From contig JBILVQ010000184.1 in assembly GCA_044370375.1 (NCBI GenBank), positions 1 to 6,160 of the forward strand: DNA of 6,160 nt, in the 5' to 3' direction. The notes beneath the pieces were generated by a model. That model saw nothing but the letters and a program-made list of their open reading frames with translations, searched no databases and was not told the origin of the DNA. Source of the stretch: JBILVQ01 sp044370375 (GTDB taxonomy: Bacteria; Bacteroidota; Bacteroidia; UBA4408). Position 1 is the first letter of the stretch, and each line of letters starts with the position of its first letter. Of the stretch, positions 1 to 5,989 are shown piece by piece. The translations under genes were made by a program, and so were the position numbers.

Positions 1-702
1 GACAAAATAGGGGCAAAAAAAGCTTGGGGCTTTGATTTAAGTGCTGCCTGTTCAGGATTTATGTACTCTTTGGTTACGGCTTCGAAATTTATTGAAACCG
101 GCACCCACAAAAAAGTAATTGTTGTTGGGGCAGATAAAATGTCGTCCATCATTGATTATTCAGACCGCTCCACTTGCGTTATTTTTGGTGACGGAGCCGG
201 TGCTGTGTTGTTAGAACCCAACGAAGAGGGCAATGGCCTGATGGATTCCATTCTTCGCTGTGACGGGGCCGGCAGGGCCTTTTTACATCAAAAAGCAGGA
301 GGATCTGTATTACCTGCATCTCACGAAACGGTTGACAAACGCCAGCATTTTGTGCATCAGGAAGGGCAAACTGTATTTAAATTTGCGGTTACCAACATGG
401 CGGAAGTTTCGGCAGAGATAATGCAAAACAATAAACTTTCAAGTGCTGATGTTGATTGGTTAGTTCCGCACCAGGCCAATAAAAGAATCATCGATGCCAC
501 CGCCTCAAGAATGGGTTTAGAAAGCTCTAAAATCATGATGAATATTGAGCGCTACGGGAATACTACCTCAGGAACCTTGCCTTTGCTGCTTTGGGATTAT
601 GAAAAACAACTAAAAAAAGGACAAAACCTTATTTTTTCGGCTTTTGGCGGTGGATTCACCTGGGGAGCCTTGTACTTGAAATGGGCTTACAACCCACTTT
701 GA
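1..702 (+). CDS. fabH: Beta-ketoacyl-ACP synthase III (FabH), C-terminal 233 residues, 5' end outside window
   Basis: FabH is the cytoplasmic thiolase-fold enzyme that starts type II fatty-acid synthesis by condensing an acyl-CoA primer with malonyl-ACP. The reading frame is open from base 1, so the gene begins upstream and the ATG at 61 is internal. The full catalytic triad is visible: Cys in AACSGF (codon at 49-51), His in VPHQAN about 140 residues later, and Asn in ERYGNTTSG exactly 30 residues after the His, the same His-Asn spacing as in E. coli FabH (His244, Asn274). The GDGAGA loop and the C-terminal FSAFGGGFTWGA motif are also family hallmarks. By comparison with E. coli (317 aa, Cys112), roughly the first 95 residues are missing. 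The Cys-His spacing is about 8 residues longer than in E. coli. It lies 66 bp upstream of accB on the same strand, so the two may share transcripts. The HQAN motif and the accBC neighbours favour FabH over other KAS III-like enzymes. Confidence 0.95.
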   Translation, partial: DKIGAKKAWGFDLSAACSGFMYSLVTASKFIETGTHKKVIVVGADKMSSIIDYSDRSTCVIFGDGAGAVLLEPNEEGNGLMDSILRCDGAGRAFLHQKAGGSVLPASHETVDKRQHFVHQEGQTVFKFAVTNMAEVSAEIMQNNKLSSADVDWLVPHQANKRIIDATASRMGLESSKIMMNIERYGNTTSGTLPLLLWDYEKQLKKGQNLIFSAFGGGFTWGALYLKWAYNPL

Positions 703-712
703 TAACTTTTTT

Positions 713-742
713 TTTGCCGAGTTCTCAAATTTGGCATATTTG
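713..742 (+). promoter_or_regulatory. Candidate Bacteroidota-type promoter for accB
   Basis: A TTTG at 713-716 is followed after 18 bases by CATATTTG at 735-742. This differs at one position from the -7 element TAnnTTTG known from Bacteroides and Flavobacterium, and the spacing is one base under the usual 19-21. It would start transcription around 747-750, leaving a leader of about 20 bases before the accB ATG at 769. If real, accBC could be expressed separately from fabH. The region is very A/T-rich, so a chance match is quite possible. Confidence 0.35.
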
Positions 743-768
743 CATTAACTGAAAAATAATTTTTACGC

Positions 769-1278
769 ATGGAATTAAAAGAAATTCAGGACCTCATTAA
801 GTTTGTGGCCAAATCGGGGGTTTCGGAAGTAGAGCTTGAATCGAAAGGATTTAAGCTGGTTATCAAAACCAACTCTGCCTCCGAACAAAGAGCCATGATG
901 GATCAACCCGCCATTATTCACGCTCCTGTTCAAATGGCTGCACCGGCAGTGCAAACTTTGGTTGAGGCACCTAAGGCTGTTGCTGTAGAAGCACCAAAGG
1001 CTACACCTCCTGCCGGTGGTGCAAAAGATACTTCCAATTACATAACGGTGAAATCGCCCATGATTGGGACTTTTTATCGCTCATCATCCCCCGACAAACC
1101 AAGTTTTGTAAATGTTGGTGATGAAATAAAGCCCGGAAAAGTTTTATGTATCATTGAAGCCATGAAGTTGTTCAATGAAATTGAGTCGGAGGTGAGTGGA
1201 AGAATTGTGCAAGTTTTAGCCAATGATTCAACTCCGGTTGAATATGATCAACCCTTGTTTTTAATTGAACCCATGTAA
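769..1278 (+). CDS. accB: Biotin carboxyl carrier protein of acetyl-CoA carboxylase (BCCP)
   Basis: AccB carries the covalently bound biotin that is carboxylated by AccC and then delivers CO2 to acetyl-CoA at the AccAD carboxyltransferase, in the cytoplasm. At 169 residues it has normal BCCP length. Residues 1-45 form the charged N-terminal segment. Residues about 47-87 are an Ala/Pro/Val-rich flexible linker. Residues about 90-168 are the biotinyl domain. The biotin-accepting lysine is K133 in the EAMK motif, in the context EAMKLFNEIE. The segment SPMIGTFYRSSSPDKPSF (96-113) includes the protruding 'thumb' loop typical of acetyl-CoA carboxylase BCCPs and absent from most other biotinyl domains, which favours AccB over a pyruvate or propionyl-CoA carboxylase carrier. 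The ATG at 769 is preceded by an A/T-rich leader without Shine-Dalgarno, as usual in Bacteroidota. It lies 66 bp after fabH. accC follows after 65 bp that contain a terminator-like hairpin. Confidence 0.97.
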   Translation: MELKEIQDLIKFVAKSGVSEVELESKGFKLVIKTNSASEQRAMMDQPAIIHAPVQMAAPAVQTLVEAPKAVAVEAPKATPPAGGAKDTSNYITVKSPMIGTFYRSSSPDKPSFVNVGDEIKPGKVLCIIEAMKLFNEIESEVSGRIVQVLANDSTPVEYDQPLFLIEPM

Positions 1279-1288
1279 TAATATTGGA

Positions 1289-1315
1289 GGGTGTCCGGAA
1301 GGTCACCCTTTTTTT
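1289..1315 (+). terminator. Intrinsic terminator or attenuator between accB and accC
   Basis: The arm GGGTG (1289-1293) pairs with CACCC (1304-1308). Inside it a T-T mismatch (1294/1303) is followed by CC-GG pairs (1295-1296 with 1301-1302), closing on a GGAA tetraloop (1297-1300) of the stable GNRA class. Seven consecutive T's (1309-1315) follow immediately. This is the layout of a Rho-independent terminator on the + strand, 10 bases after the accB stop and 28 bases before the accC start. Since accC follows on the same strand with no good promoter in between, partial read-through (attenuation) is the likely mode, giving more accB than accC transcript. Its strength is not known. Confidence 0.65.
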
Positions 1316-1343
1316 CGTGAATCAACCTTTTGAATTAAAATTC

Positions 1344-2687
1344 ATGTTCAAGAAAATTCTTGTTGCCAACCGTGGTGAAATTGCCTTGAGGATTATACGT
1401 ACCTGCCGCGAAATGGGCATTAAAACGGTAGCTGTTTATTCCACGGCCGATAAAGATAGTTTGCATGTAAAATTTGCTGACGAGGCTGTTTGTATAGGCC
1501 CACCGGCCAGTAAAGATTCTTATCTAAAAATTGCGAATTTAATTGCAGCATGCGAAATAACCAATGCCGATGCGATTCATCCAGGCTATGGTTTTTTATC
1601 GGAAAATGCCAAATTCAGTCGCATCTGCGGTGAGCACGGAATTAAATTTATTGGTGCCACCCCGGAGCAGATTGAAAAAATGGGTGACAAAGCTACGGCC
1701 AAAGACACCATGAAAAAGGCCGGGGTTCCTTGCATTCCGGGATCCGACGGACTATTGAAAGATTTGGATGATGCTAAAAAAACAGCCAAAAAGATAAAGT
1801 ATCCTGTCATCATGAAAGCTACGGCAGGTGGTGGCGGTAAAGGCATGCGCATTGTTTGGAAAGAGGAGGAGTTGGAAGCTGCCTGGAATTCTGCACGACA
1901 AGAGGCTGCTGCTTCTTTTGGCAATGATGGTATGTACATGGAAAAGTACATTGAGGAACCACGTCATATTGAAATTCAGGTTATTGGAGATCAAAAAGGG
2001 AAGGCGTGCCACCTTTCAGAAAGAGATTGCTCTATTCAGCGCAGACACCAAAAATTAATGGAGGAAACACCATCCCCCTTTATGACCGATGATTTGCGTA
2101 ATAAAATGGGAGAAGCCGCTATTAAGGCTGCCTTAGCAGTAAATTATGAAGGTGTTGGAACGGTTGAGTTTCTGGTGGATAAGCACCGTAATTTTTACTT
2201 TATGGAAATGAACACCCGTATTCAGGTTGAACATCCCATAACGGAAGAGGTCATCAATTACGATTTAATTCGTGAGCAAATACTGGTTGCAGCCGGTGTT
2301 GAAATCAGTGGCAAAAATTATTTCCCCCAATTGCACGCCATTGAATGTAGAATTAATGCAGAGGATCCTTCTAATGGTTTCAGACCATCGCCAGGAAAGA
2401 TAACAAATTTACATGTGCCGGGCGGACATGGAGTAAGGGTTGATACCCACGTTTATGCAGGTTATACCATTCCTCCCAATTACGATTCAATGATTGCGAA
2501 GTTAATTACCGTGGCGCAAACAAGGGAAGAAGCTATAGCTAAAATGTACAGAGCCTTGAGTGAATTTGTGATTGAAGGAATTAAAACCACCATTCCCTTC
2601 CATCTTAAATTGATGCAGGACAAGGGTTTTATTGAAGGCAATTACACCACCAAGTTTTTAGAAACCTTCGATTTCGACAGCCTTTAA
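1344..2687 (+). CDS. accC: Biotin carboxylase subunit of acetyl-CoA carboxylase
   Basis: AccC uses ATP and bicarbonate to carboxylate the biotin on AccB, the first half-reaction of malonyl-CoA formation. The protein is 447 residues (E. coli 449). Its order is an N-terminal biotin-carboxylase domain (about 1-110, starting MFKKILVANRGEIA), an ATP-grasp domain (about 115-322) and a C-terminal domain (about 335-442). Visible active-site features are K116, K158, the ATP-binding glycine loop AGGGGKG (161-167), E288 in FMEMN, and R292, Q294 and E296 in NTRIQVEHP, at the same numbers as in E. coli. R336 in ECRIN corresponds to E. coli R338. The frame stays open upstream to a TTG at 1284, but I start at ATG 1344. 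The family begins exactly there, and the upstream 20 codons run through the terminator hairpin and poly-T. The leader is A/T-rich without Shine-Dalgarno. The protein ends with no biotinyl domain, so it is a stand-alone subunit paired with accB, not a pyruvate carboxylase. Confidence 0.97.
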   Translation: MFKKILVANRGEIALRIIRTCREMGIKTVAVYSTADKDSLHVKFADEAVCIGPPASKDSYLKIANLIAACEITNADAIHPGYGFLSENAKFSRICGEHGIKFIGATPEQIEKMGDKATAKDTMKKAGVPCIPGSDGLLKDLDDAKKTAKKIKYPVIMKATAGGGGKGMRIVWKEEELEAAWNSARQEAAASFGNDGMYMEKYIEEPRHIEIQVIGDQKGKACHLSERDCSIQRRHQKLMEETPSPFMTDDLRNKMGEAAIKAALAVNYEGVGTVEFLVDKHRNFYFMEMNTRIQVEHPITEEVINYDLIREQILVAAGVEISGKNYFPQLHAIECRINAEDPSNGFRPSPGKITNLHVPGGHGVRVDTHVYAGYTIPPNYDSMIAKLITVAQTREEAIAKMYRALSEFVIEGIKTTIPFHLKLMQDKGFIEGNYTTKFLETFDFDSL

Positions 2688-2693
2688 ACGATT

Positions 2694-2714
2694 CAAAGCT
2701 AAGTTAGTACTTTG
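2694..2714. other. Imperfect inverted repeat in the convergent gap after accC
   Basis: The 29-bp gap between the accC stop (+ strand) and the stop of the repeat-protein gene (- strand) contains CAAAG-CTAA, one central base, then TTAG, a two-base TA bulge, and CTTTG. Two genes ending against each other make a bidirectional terminator plausible. However, the stem is A/T-rich and bulged, and no T-tract directly follows on either strand; the nearest, on the + strand, begins several bases later. It is recorded as a weak candidate only. Confidence 0.25.
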
Positions 2715-2716
2715 TC

Positions 2717-4423
2717 CTAATTTTCTTTTTTTCCGTCCCTGAATTTCACTTTCCGAAGTTCATTTCCCTTTTGGTCGTAGTAGATCCAGGTACCGTCCTG
2801 CAATCCTTTTTTATTCGATCCCTTGATCATTATTCCGCCAAACTCAAAATAAGTTACCTTTTTTCCATCGGGTAATCCGCGACCATACTCTACTTCCTCA
2901 AAAATATTTCCCTTTTCGTAATAAAATTTCCACAAGCCATCACGGTGCCCTTGATTAAATTTTCCTTCTTCTTTTGGCTTGCCATTAGAGAACCAAGTTT
3001 TTGAAGGACCATTTTCAACTCCACTGAGATAAGTAAGTTCTTTCTCTTGCTTCCCGTCCTCAAAATACCATTGCCACAAGCCATCTCTCTTTCCTGACAA
3101 ATAATTTCCCTTGTACTTCAATTGACCATTCTCATAATTACCAATCCATGCCCCGTTCATTTGCGCTGCGGTAAAAGAACCCTCATCCTTTACCTTGCCA
3201 TTTAAATACCATGAAGTCCAAAGACCTTCTTCCTTACCATTGGCATAAGGTCCTTCCTGAAACTTTTTGCCCGATTCATACCATGTGGTCCAGATTCCAT
3301 TCTTTGCATCTTTTTCAAAAGCGCCTGTCCTCCATAATTCTCCTGTTTCGTAATAATACTTCCAAACAGAATCGGTCAAATTCTCTGTAAATTTTCCTTC
3401 GGAAGACAGTTTGCCATTAGTAAAATAATATTTCCAATATCCTATTCTGTTTTCCCCCGACAGCTTGCCTTCCATTTCGATATTGCCATTGGGAAAATAC
3501 CAAATCCAGTGTCCGGATTTTATATCATTGGAAAACTGCCCCTTTCGATTGACTTTGCCACCAGGATAGAAATAGGTGCAATCACCGTTTTTTACACCTT
3601 CAGCAAAAACGGCCTCGTATTCTTTTTGTCCGGATGAGTTTTTGTAAAGCCAGTTTCCGCTCTGGAGGCCATTCTTAAATTGCCCTTCAGCCTGCACCGT
3701 GTTGTCGGGAAAAAACTTCTTACCAAATCCATTACCATCTTTAAAAAAGGGCTTGCCTTGTGGATCATAAAGTTCTAAAATGGTCTTTTTTTTATCTTTC
3801 CATTGAATGACTTCTTTTATATTTCCATTATCGAACCAGGAAGTCCAGGTTCCGGTTTCTTCACCACTATTATAATAGGAAAGCAATTGCATTTTGCCAT
3901 TTTCATACCATGACTTTTGTTCACCATTTCGTTTGTCATTCAGGAAATTTCCTTCATTTTGTTTGTTGCCATTCTCGTACCAATACTCCCATAAACCTGT
4001 TTTGGTTTCCAAAGAATAATGTTCCACACTTTTCTTTTTTCCATCTTCATACCAGGCTGTCCATGTACTATCAGCCACACCGCGTCTGTAATGACAATCG
4101 AGTGCTACCTTTCCATTGCGATAATAGTATATACATTTTCCGGCCCTTTTGCCTCTTTTAAAGGTTTCTTCGGCTTTAATTTTTCCATCGTCATAAAATG
4201 TTTTCCAGGTGCCTTCTTCCCTACCTTCGGTAAAATACCCTTCTTTGGCAAGTTTTCCGGATTGGAACCAGTAACTGGACTTTCCATCCTGCATTCCGTT
4301 TTTATAGTTTTCCTCAGATTTCAACTGCCCTCCCGGGTAGTATTCCAGTCTGGGTTGGGCCAAAGAAATAATGCTTAACAACACCAGGCAGGCAATTAAA
4401 TAAGGCTTAATGATATTTACCAT
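2717..4423 (-). CDS. Secreted MORN-variant repeat protein (YwqK/COG2849-like), 568 aa
   Basis: The protein begins with a signal peptide: K6, a hydrophobic stretch at 8-21, and a probable signal peptidase I cut after A22 (SLA|Q). There is no lipobox, so a soluble exported protein is expected. Everything after about residue 27 is a tandem array of MORN-variant repeats (MORN_2 type) with the pattern W-x-x-Y/W-Y/F-x-N/D-G-K-x-x-x-E-G-x-F/Y-x-x-G-x-x-x-G. The Gly of each N/D-G-K turn sits at 32, 56, 80, 104, 128, 152, 176 and 200, then, after an irregular stretch, every 24 residues from 265 to 553. That makes about 23 units. There is no catalytic domain, no later membrane segment and no obvious C-terminal sorting domain. 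Such proteins are often auto-named 'YwqK family antitoxin', but the export signal and the lack of a partner toxin argue against that role here. A protein- or envelope-binding beta-solenoid scaffold is an inference; the function is unknown. It converges on accC. Confidence 0.9.
   Translation of the reverse strand: MVNIIKPYLIACLVLLSIISLAQPRLEYYPGGQLKSEENYKNGMQDGKSSYWFQSGKLAKEGYFTEGREEGTWKTFYDDGKIKAEETFKRGKRAGKCIYYYRNGKVALDCHYRRGVADSTWTAWYEDGKKKSVEHYSLETKTGLWEYWYENGNKQNEGNFLNDKRNGEQKSWYENGKMQLLSYYNSGEETGTWTSWFDNGNIKEVIQWKDKKKTILELYDPQGKPFFKDGNGFGKKFFPDNTVQAEGQFKNGLQSGNWLYKNSSGQKEYEAVFAEGVKNGDCTYFYPGGKVNRKGQFSNDIKSGHWIWYFPNGNIEMEGKLSGENRIGYWKYYFTNGKLSSEGKFTENLTDSVWKYYYETGELWRTGAFEKDAKNGIWTTWYESGKKFQEGPYANGKEEGLWTSWYLNGKVKDEGSFTAAQMNGAWIGNYENGQLKYKGNYLSGKRDGLWQWYFEDGKQEKELTYLSGVENGPSKTWFSNGKPKEEGKFNQGHRDGLWKFYYEKGNIFEEVEYGRGLPDGKKVTYFEFGGIMIKGSNKKGLQDGTWIYYDQKGNELRKVKFRDGKKEN
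2744..4345 (-). repeat. Array of about 23 MORN-variant units, 72-bp (24-aa) period
   Basis: The coding repeat array covers about residues 27-560 of the secreted protein. The register is exactly 24 codons for the first 8 units and again for the last 13. One discontinuity, at residues 201-240 (3704-3823), holds a spacing of 23 (Gly223) and then 18 (Asn241 in place of Gly). The units are diverged at DNA level. Only short words recur, for instance the 12-base word encoding the DGLW part of RDGLWQ/RDGLWK at about 2934 and 3075, so the array is old and not recently expanded. Confidence 0.9.
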
Positions 4424-4434
4424 GATACAAATTT

Positions 4435-4451
4435 GGTAATGAAACCTTACC
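4435..4451. promoter_or_regulatory. Short inverted repeat in the leader of the repeat-protein gene
   Basis: A perfect inverted repeat, GGTAA (4435-4439), 7-base spacer, TTACC (4447-4451), lies 11 bases upstream of the ATG at 4423. An overlapping palindrome CAAATTTG (4428-4435) sits between it and the start codon. It could be a regulator site or a small leader hairpin. Five-base arms in A/T-rich DNA can easily arise by chance, and no convincing promoter was found next to it. Confidence 0.2.
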
Positions 4452-4489
4452 GAAAAACCAATCTACATTTTTTTTTTGCACCAAGTTTT

Positions 4490-4521
4490 AAAACAAAAAA
4501 GCCGCCCTGAAGGGGGCGGCT
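4490..4521 (-). terminator. Strong intrinsic terminator of the lipoprotein/secreted-protein operon
   Basis: The perfect 8-bp arms AGCCGCCC (4500-4507) and GGGCGGCT (4514-4521) enclose a 6-base loop. Read on the - strand, the stem is followed at once by TTTTTTGTTTT (complement of 4500-4490), the standard intrinsic-terminator arrangement. It starts 21 bases after the stop codon at 4543, so it ends the transcript of the two upstream - strand genes and insulates the repeat-protein gene at 2717-4423. On the + strand the hairpin has no T-run after it. Confidence 0.92.
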
Positions 4522-4542
4522 GAAGATTAAAAACGATGATAT

Positions 4543-4989
4543 TTACTTCTTTTTTTCTTTGAATCCAACCAACACGGAAGCACAACCACTAACGGTCATT
4601 TCGTTAGCGCTTTTCTTTCCTTGCGGAACGGTGACTTCAATGGTTAATTTTTGAGTGCTTTGTACGCTAAAATCCCACATTTTAGCCATTTGGTGTTCCT
4701 TATTGTCGAAAATAACTTTCCCTTTTTCATCCAATATTTTAAACAACAATTCTCCCAAAATTTCTTGGCCACATACTACAATTCGGTATTCATTATCGGA
4801 GAAAAGGTTCATCTCCAATTCGGCCGTTTCACCGGGCGAAAGAACCGTACTGTTGTATTGACCATTGTGTGTAAACTCTTTTAATTCGGGCATGCAAACC
4901 TTTTTATTGAAACTGTTGCATTGGGCCAAAACAAAATAGCCGGATGCACCTGCCAATAAAATTAACAATAGGAAACTTAGTTTTCTCAT
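4543..4989 (-). CDS. Small secreted protein of unknown function, 148 aa, four cysteines
   Basis: I do not recognise a characterised family. From the ATG at 4989 the protein opens with MRK and a hydrophobic stretch (about 4-20), with a likely signal peptidase I site after A22 (VLA|QC). A lipoprotein is unlikely because the residue before C24 is Gln, which does not fit a lipobox. The mature part of about 126 residues is rich in alternating hydrophobic/polar stretches with turns at Gly, Pro and Asn, as in a beta-sandwich. It has four cysteines (C24, C32, C73, C136) that could form two disulfides in the periplasm, and a Lys-rich C-terminus (KEKKK). The frame also has a TTG at 5010, but that would overlap the previous gene's stop and put seven residues before the signal peptide, so ATG 4989 is preferred. 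It follows the lipoprotein gene by 13 bp and ends in the terminator at 4490-4521, so the two are surely co-transcribed. Confidence 0.8.
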   Translation of the reverse strand: MRKLSFLLLILLAGASGYFVLAQCNSFNKKVCMPELKEFTHNGQYNSTVLSPGETAELEMNLFSDNEYRIVVCGQEILGELLFKILDEKGKVIFDNKEHQMAKMWDFSVQSTQKLTIEVTVPQGKKSANEMTVSGCASVLVGFKEKKK

Positions 4990-5002
4990 GATTAGGAAGG
5001 GC

Positions 5003-5890
5003 TTAGGCAATAATTTTTCCTCTTAAGGCAACCAAAATTTTGGTGATTTCGGCCAATTGTTCAGGAGACAAATTGTATTGAACAGTACTTTCGATGGTGG
5101 TTTTCATAGCAGCGGTATCTGTTTTTACATCTCCTTGTTGCCCACTTGGTTTAATGTTATTGTAAATGTTTTGCAATGGCTTGAGCTCATTTACAATTTC
5201 CTCAACGGCAGGTTCAACAGCTGCATAATTTCCAAGAAGGCCCATCAGGTTTTCAAGCACATCTTTCTGTTCTGCAATTCTCTTCATGATATCCTGATTG
5301 TTTTTATTGGCATTGGCTACTTGAATGGAGATGTACATTCCCTCGATCCAACCGCCGGCAACTACCAGCGCAGACTCACTTCCTCGTTCGTTTTCCTTGA
5401 GGTAGGTATCTGTGGCCATATAAGTATCAGAAATAATTTTAACCAATGAATCTTTTTTATTCAGATTGGCCTCCATTCTTTTGATGATTTCTTCATCAAT
5501 GGCACCAGTTAAACCCAAACCATCGGCCAATTTTTTACAGGTATTCATGTAAACCATCGATTCTTGGGTTTGATCGAAGGTACTTACGTAGCTTAAATCG
5601 GCACCATATACCCCAAGGTTAAGCGCTTTGCTCTTGATGGTAGCATATTTGGAGGCGTTATCTACTGAATTTAAGATTCCCTTGTCGAATTTGGCACCGG
5701 TTGCCTTGATCATCAAAGCTAACTCTGCCGGTGAAGGAACTGCATAAAACACTTTGGTTGCCTTTTCTTTGGTGGCCAGTGCTGCAGCATCCAGACCTTC
5801 CCCTTCACCCTCTGATTTGTTTTTACATGCCGAAAAAACCATCATACCGCTTAGGGCAAGGATTCCGAATTTTTTAATGATACCCATCAT
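5003..5890 (-). CDS. Predicted outer- or inner-membrane lipoprotein of unknown function, 295 aa
   Basis: The N-terminus MMGIIKKFGILALSG followed by MMVFSAC is a lipoprotein signal peptide with the modified cysteine at C22 (lipobox-like FSAC). After it comes a short flexible acidic/Gly stretch (KNKSEGEGEG), which lacks the canonical K-(D/E)2 or Q-A-(D/E)2 surface-export signature described for Bacteroidota lipoproteins. The rest looks mostly alpha-helical, with many Ala, Lys, Glu and Leu residues and no further membrane segment. Segments LNLGVYGADLSY (about 90-101) and ALVVAGGWIEGMYISIQVA (about 174-192) look like a conserved core. My impression is that related proteins are widespread as hypothetical proteins in Bacteroidota, but I know no function. 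The frame extends to an ATG at 5932. That start lies within the promoter's -7 element and adds 14 residues before the signal peptide, so I start at ATG 5890 (5887 is equally possible). It is the first gene of a two-gene operon. Confidence 0.85.
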   Translation of the reverse strand: MMGIIKKFGILALSGMMVFSACKNKSEGEGEGLDAAALATKEKATKVFYAVPSPAELALMIKATGAKFDKGILNSVDNASKYATIKSKALNLGVYGADLSYVSTFDQTQESMVYMNTCKKLADGLGLTGAIDEEIIKRMEANLNKKDSLVKIISDTYMATDTYLKENERGSESALVVAGGWIEGMYISIQVANANKNNQDIMKRIAEQKDVLENLMGLLGNYAAVEPAVEEIVNELKPLQNIYNNIKPSGQQGDVKTDTAAMKTTIESTVQYNLSPEQLAEITKILVALRGKIIA

Positions 5891-5929
5891 AATTTTTAGA
5901 TTAATTAGTTGATTTAGAAACCCAATCCA

Positions 5930-5960
5930 CAAACCTACAACTTTTAGTCAAAAATACAAA
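5930..5960 (-). promoter_or_regulatory. Bacteroidota housekeeping-type promoter of the lipoprotein operon
   Basis: On the - strand, TTTG (complement of 5957-5960) is followed after exactly 19 bases by TAGGTTTG (complement of 5930-5937). This is a full match to the TTTG / N19-21 / TAnnTTTG consensus established for the primary sigma factor of Bacteroides and Flavobacterium. Transcription should begin a few bases downstream, near 5924, leaving about a 34-base leader before ATG 5890. The match also argues against the longer ATG-5932 start, which would put the start codon inside the -7 element. Confidence 0.8.
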
Positions 5961-5989
5961 AAAACCTTTGTTATGGATAGAATCTTTCT

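Noticed and set aside
681..716. TGGG/CCCA hairpin at the end of fabH followed by a T-run as a terminator
   Set aside because: The stem has only four base pairs with a 7-base loop, and the T-run starts several bases away; the T-run is better used by the possible accB promoter.
1284..1343. A 20-codon N-terminal extension of accC from a TTG start
   Set aside because: The extension reads through the hairpin and poly-T, has no similarity to biotin carboxylases, and the family start MFKKILVANRGEIA is at ATG 1344.
1586..1951. 121-codon open frame on the - strand within accC
   Set aside because: It is fully antisense to the conserved ATP-grasp coding region, has low-complexity composition and no leader; it is a by-product of accC codon use.
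2744..4345. 72-bp periodicity as a CRISPR array or a noncoding satellite
   Set aside because: The period is in frame with a long intact gene, the units are diverged at DNA level, and there are no identical repeats with unique spacers.
3910..4378. Open frames on the + strand across the repeat-protein gene
   Set aside because: They are antisense to the repeat array, rich in Phe/His/Ser from the complement of Lys/Glu/Gly codons, and resemble no protein.
2717..4423. Toxin-antitoxin system based on the YwqK-like repeat protein
   Set aside because: The protein has a signal peptide and is 568 residues of pure repeats, and no toxin-like gene is adjacent (the neighbours are accC and a small secreted protein).
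4458..4484. TTG / N16 / TAGATTGG on the - strand as promoter of the repeat-protein gene
   Set aside because: The spacing is three bases too short and the -7 box has a mismatch in its most conserved part; in A/T-rich DNA this is not convincing.
4915..4925. Lipoprotein reading of the 148-aa protein (Cys near the end of the signal peptide)
   Set aside because: The residues before the Cys are L-A-Q; Gln at -1 is not compatible with a lipobox, so signal peptidase I cleavage before Gln is more likely.
5891..5932. A longer lipoprotein start at ATG 5932
   Set aside because: It lies inside the consensus -7 promoter box and would place 14 residues before a complete signal peptide.
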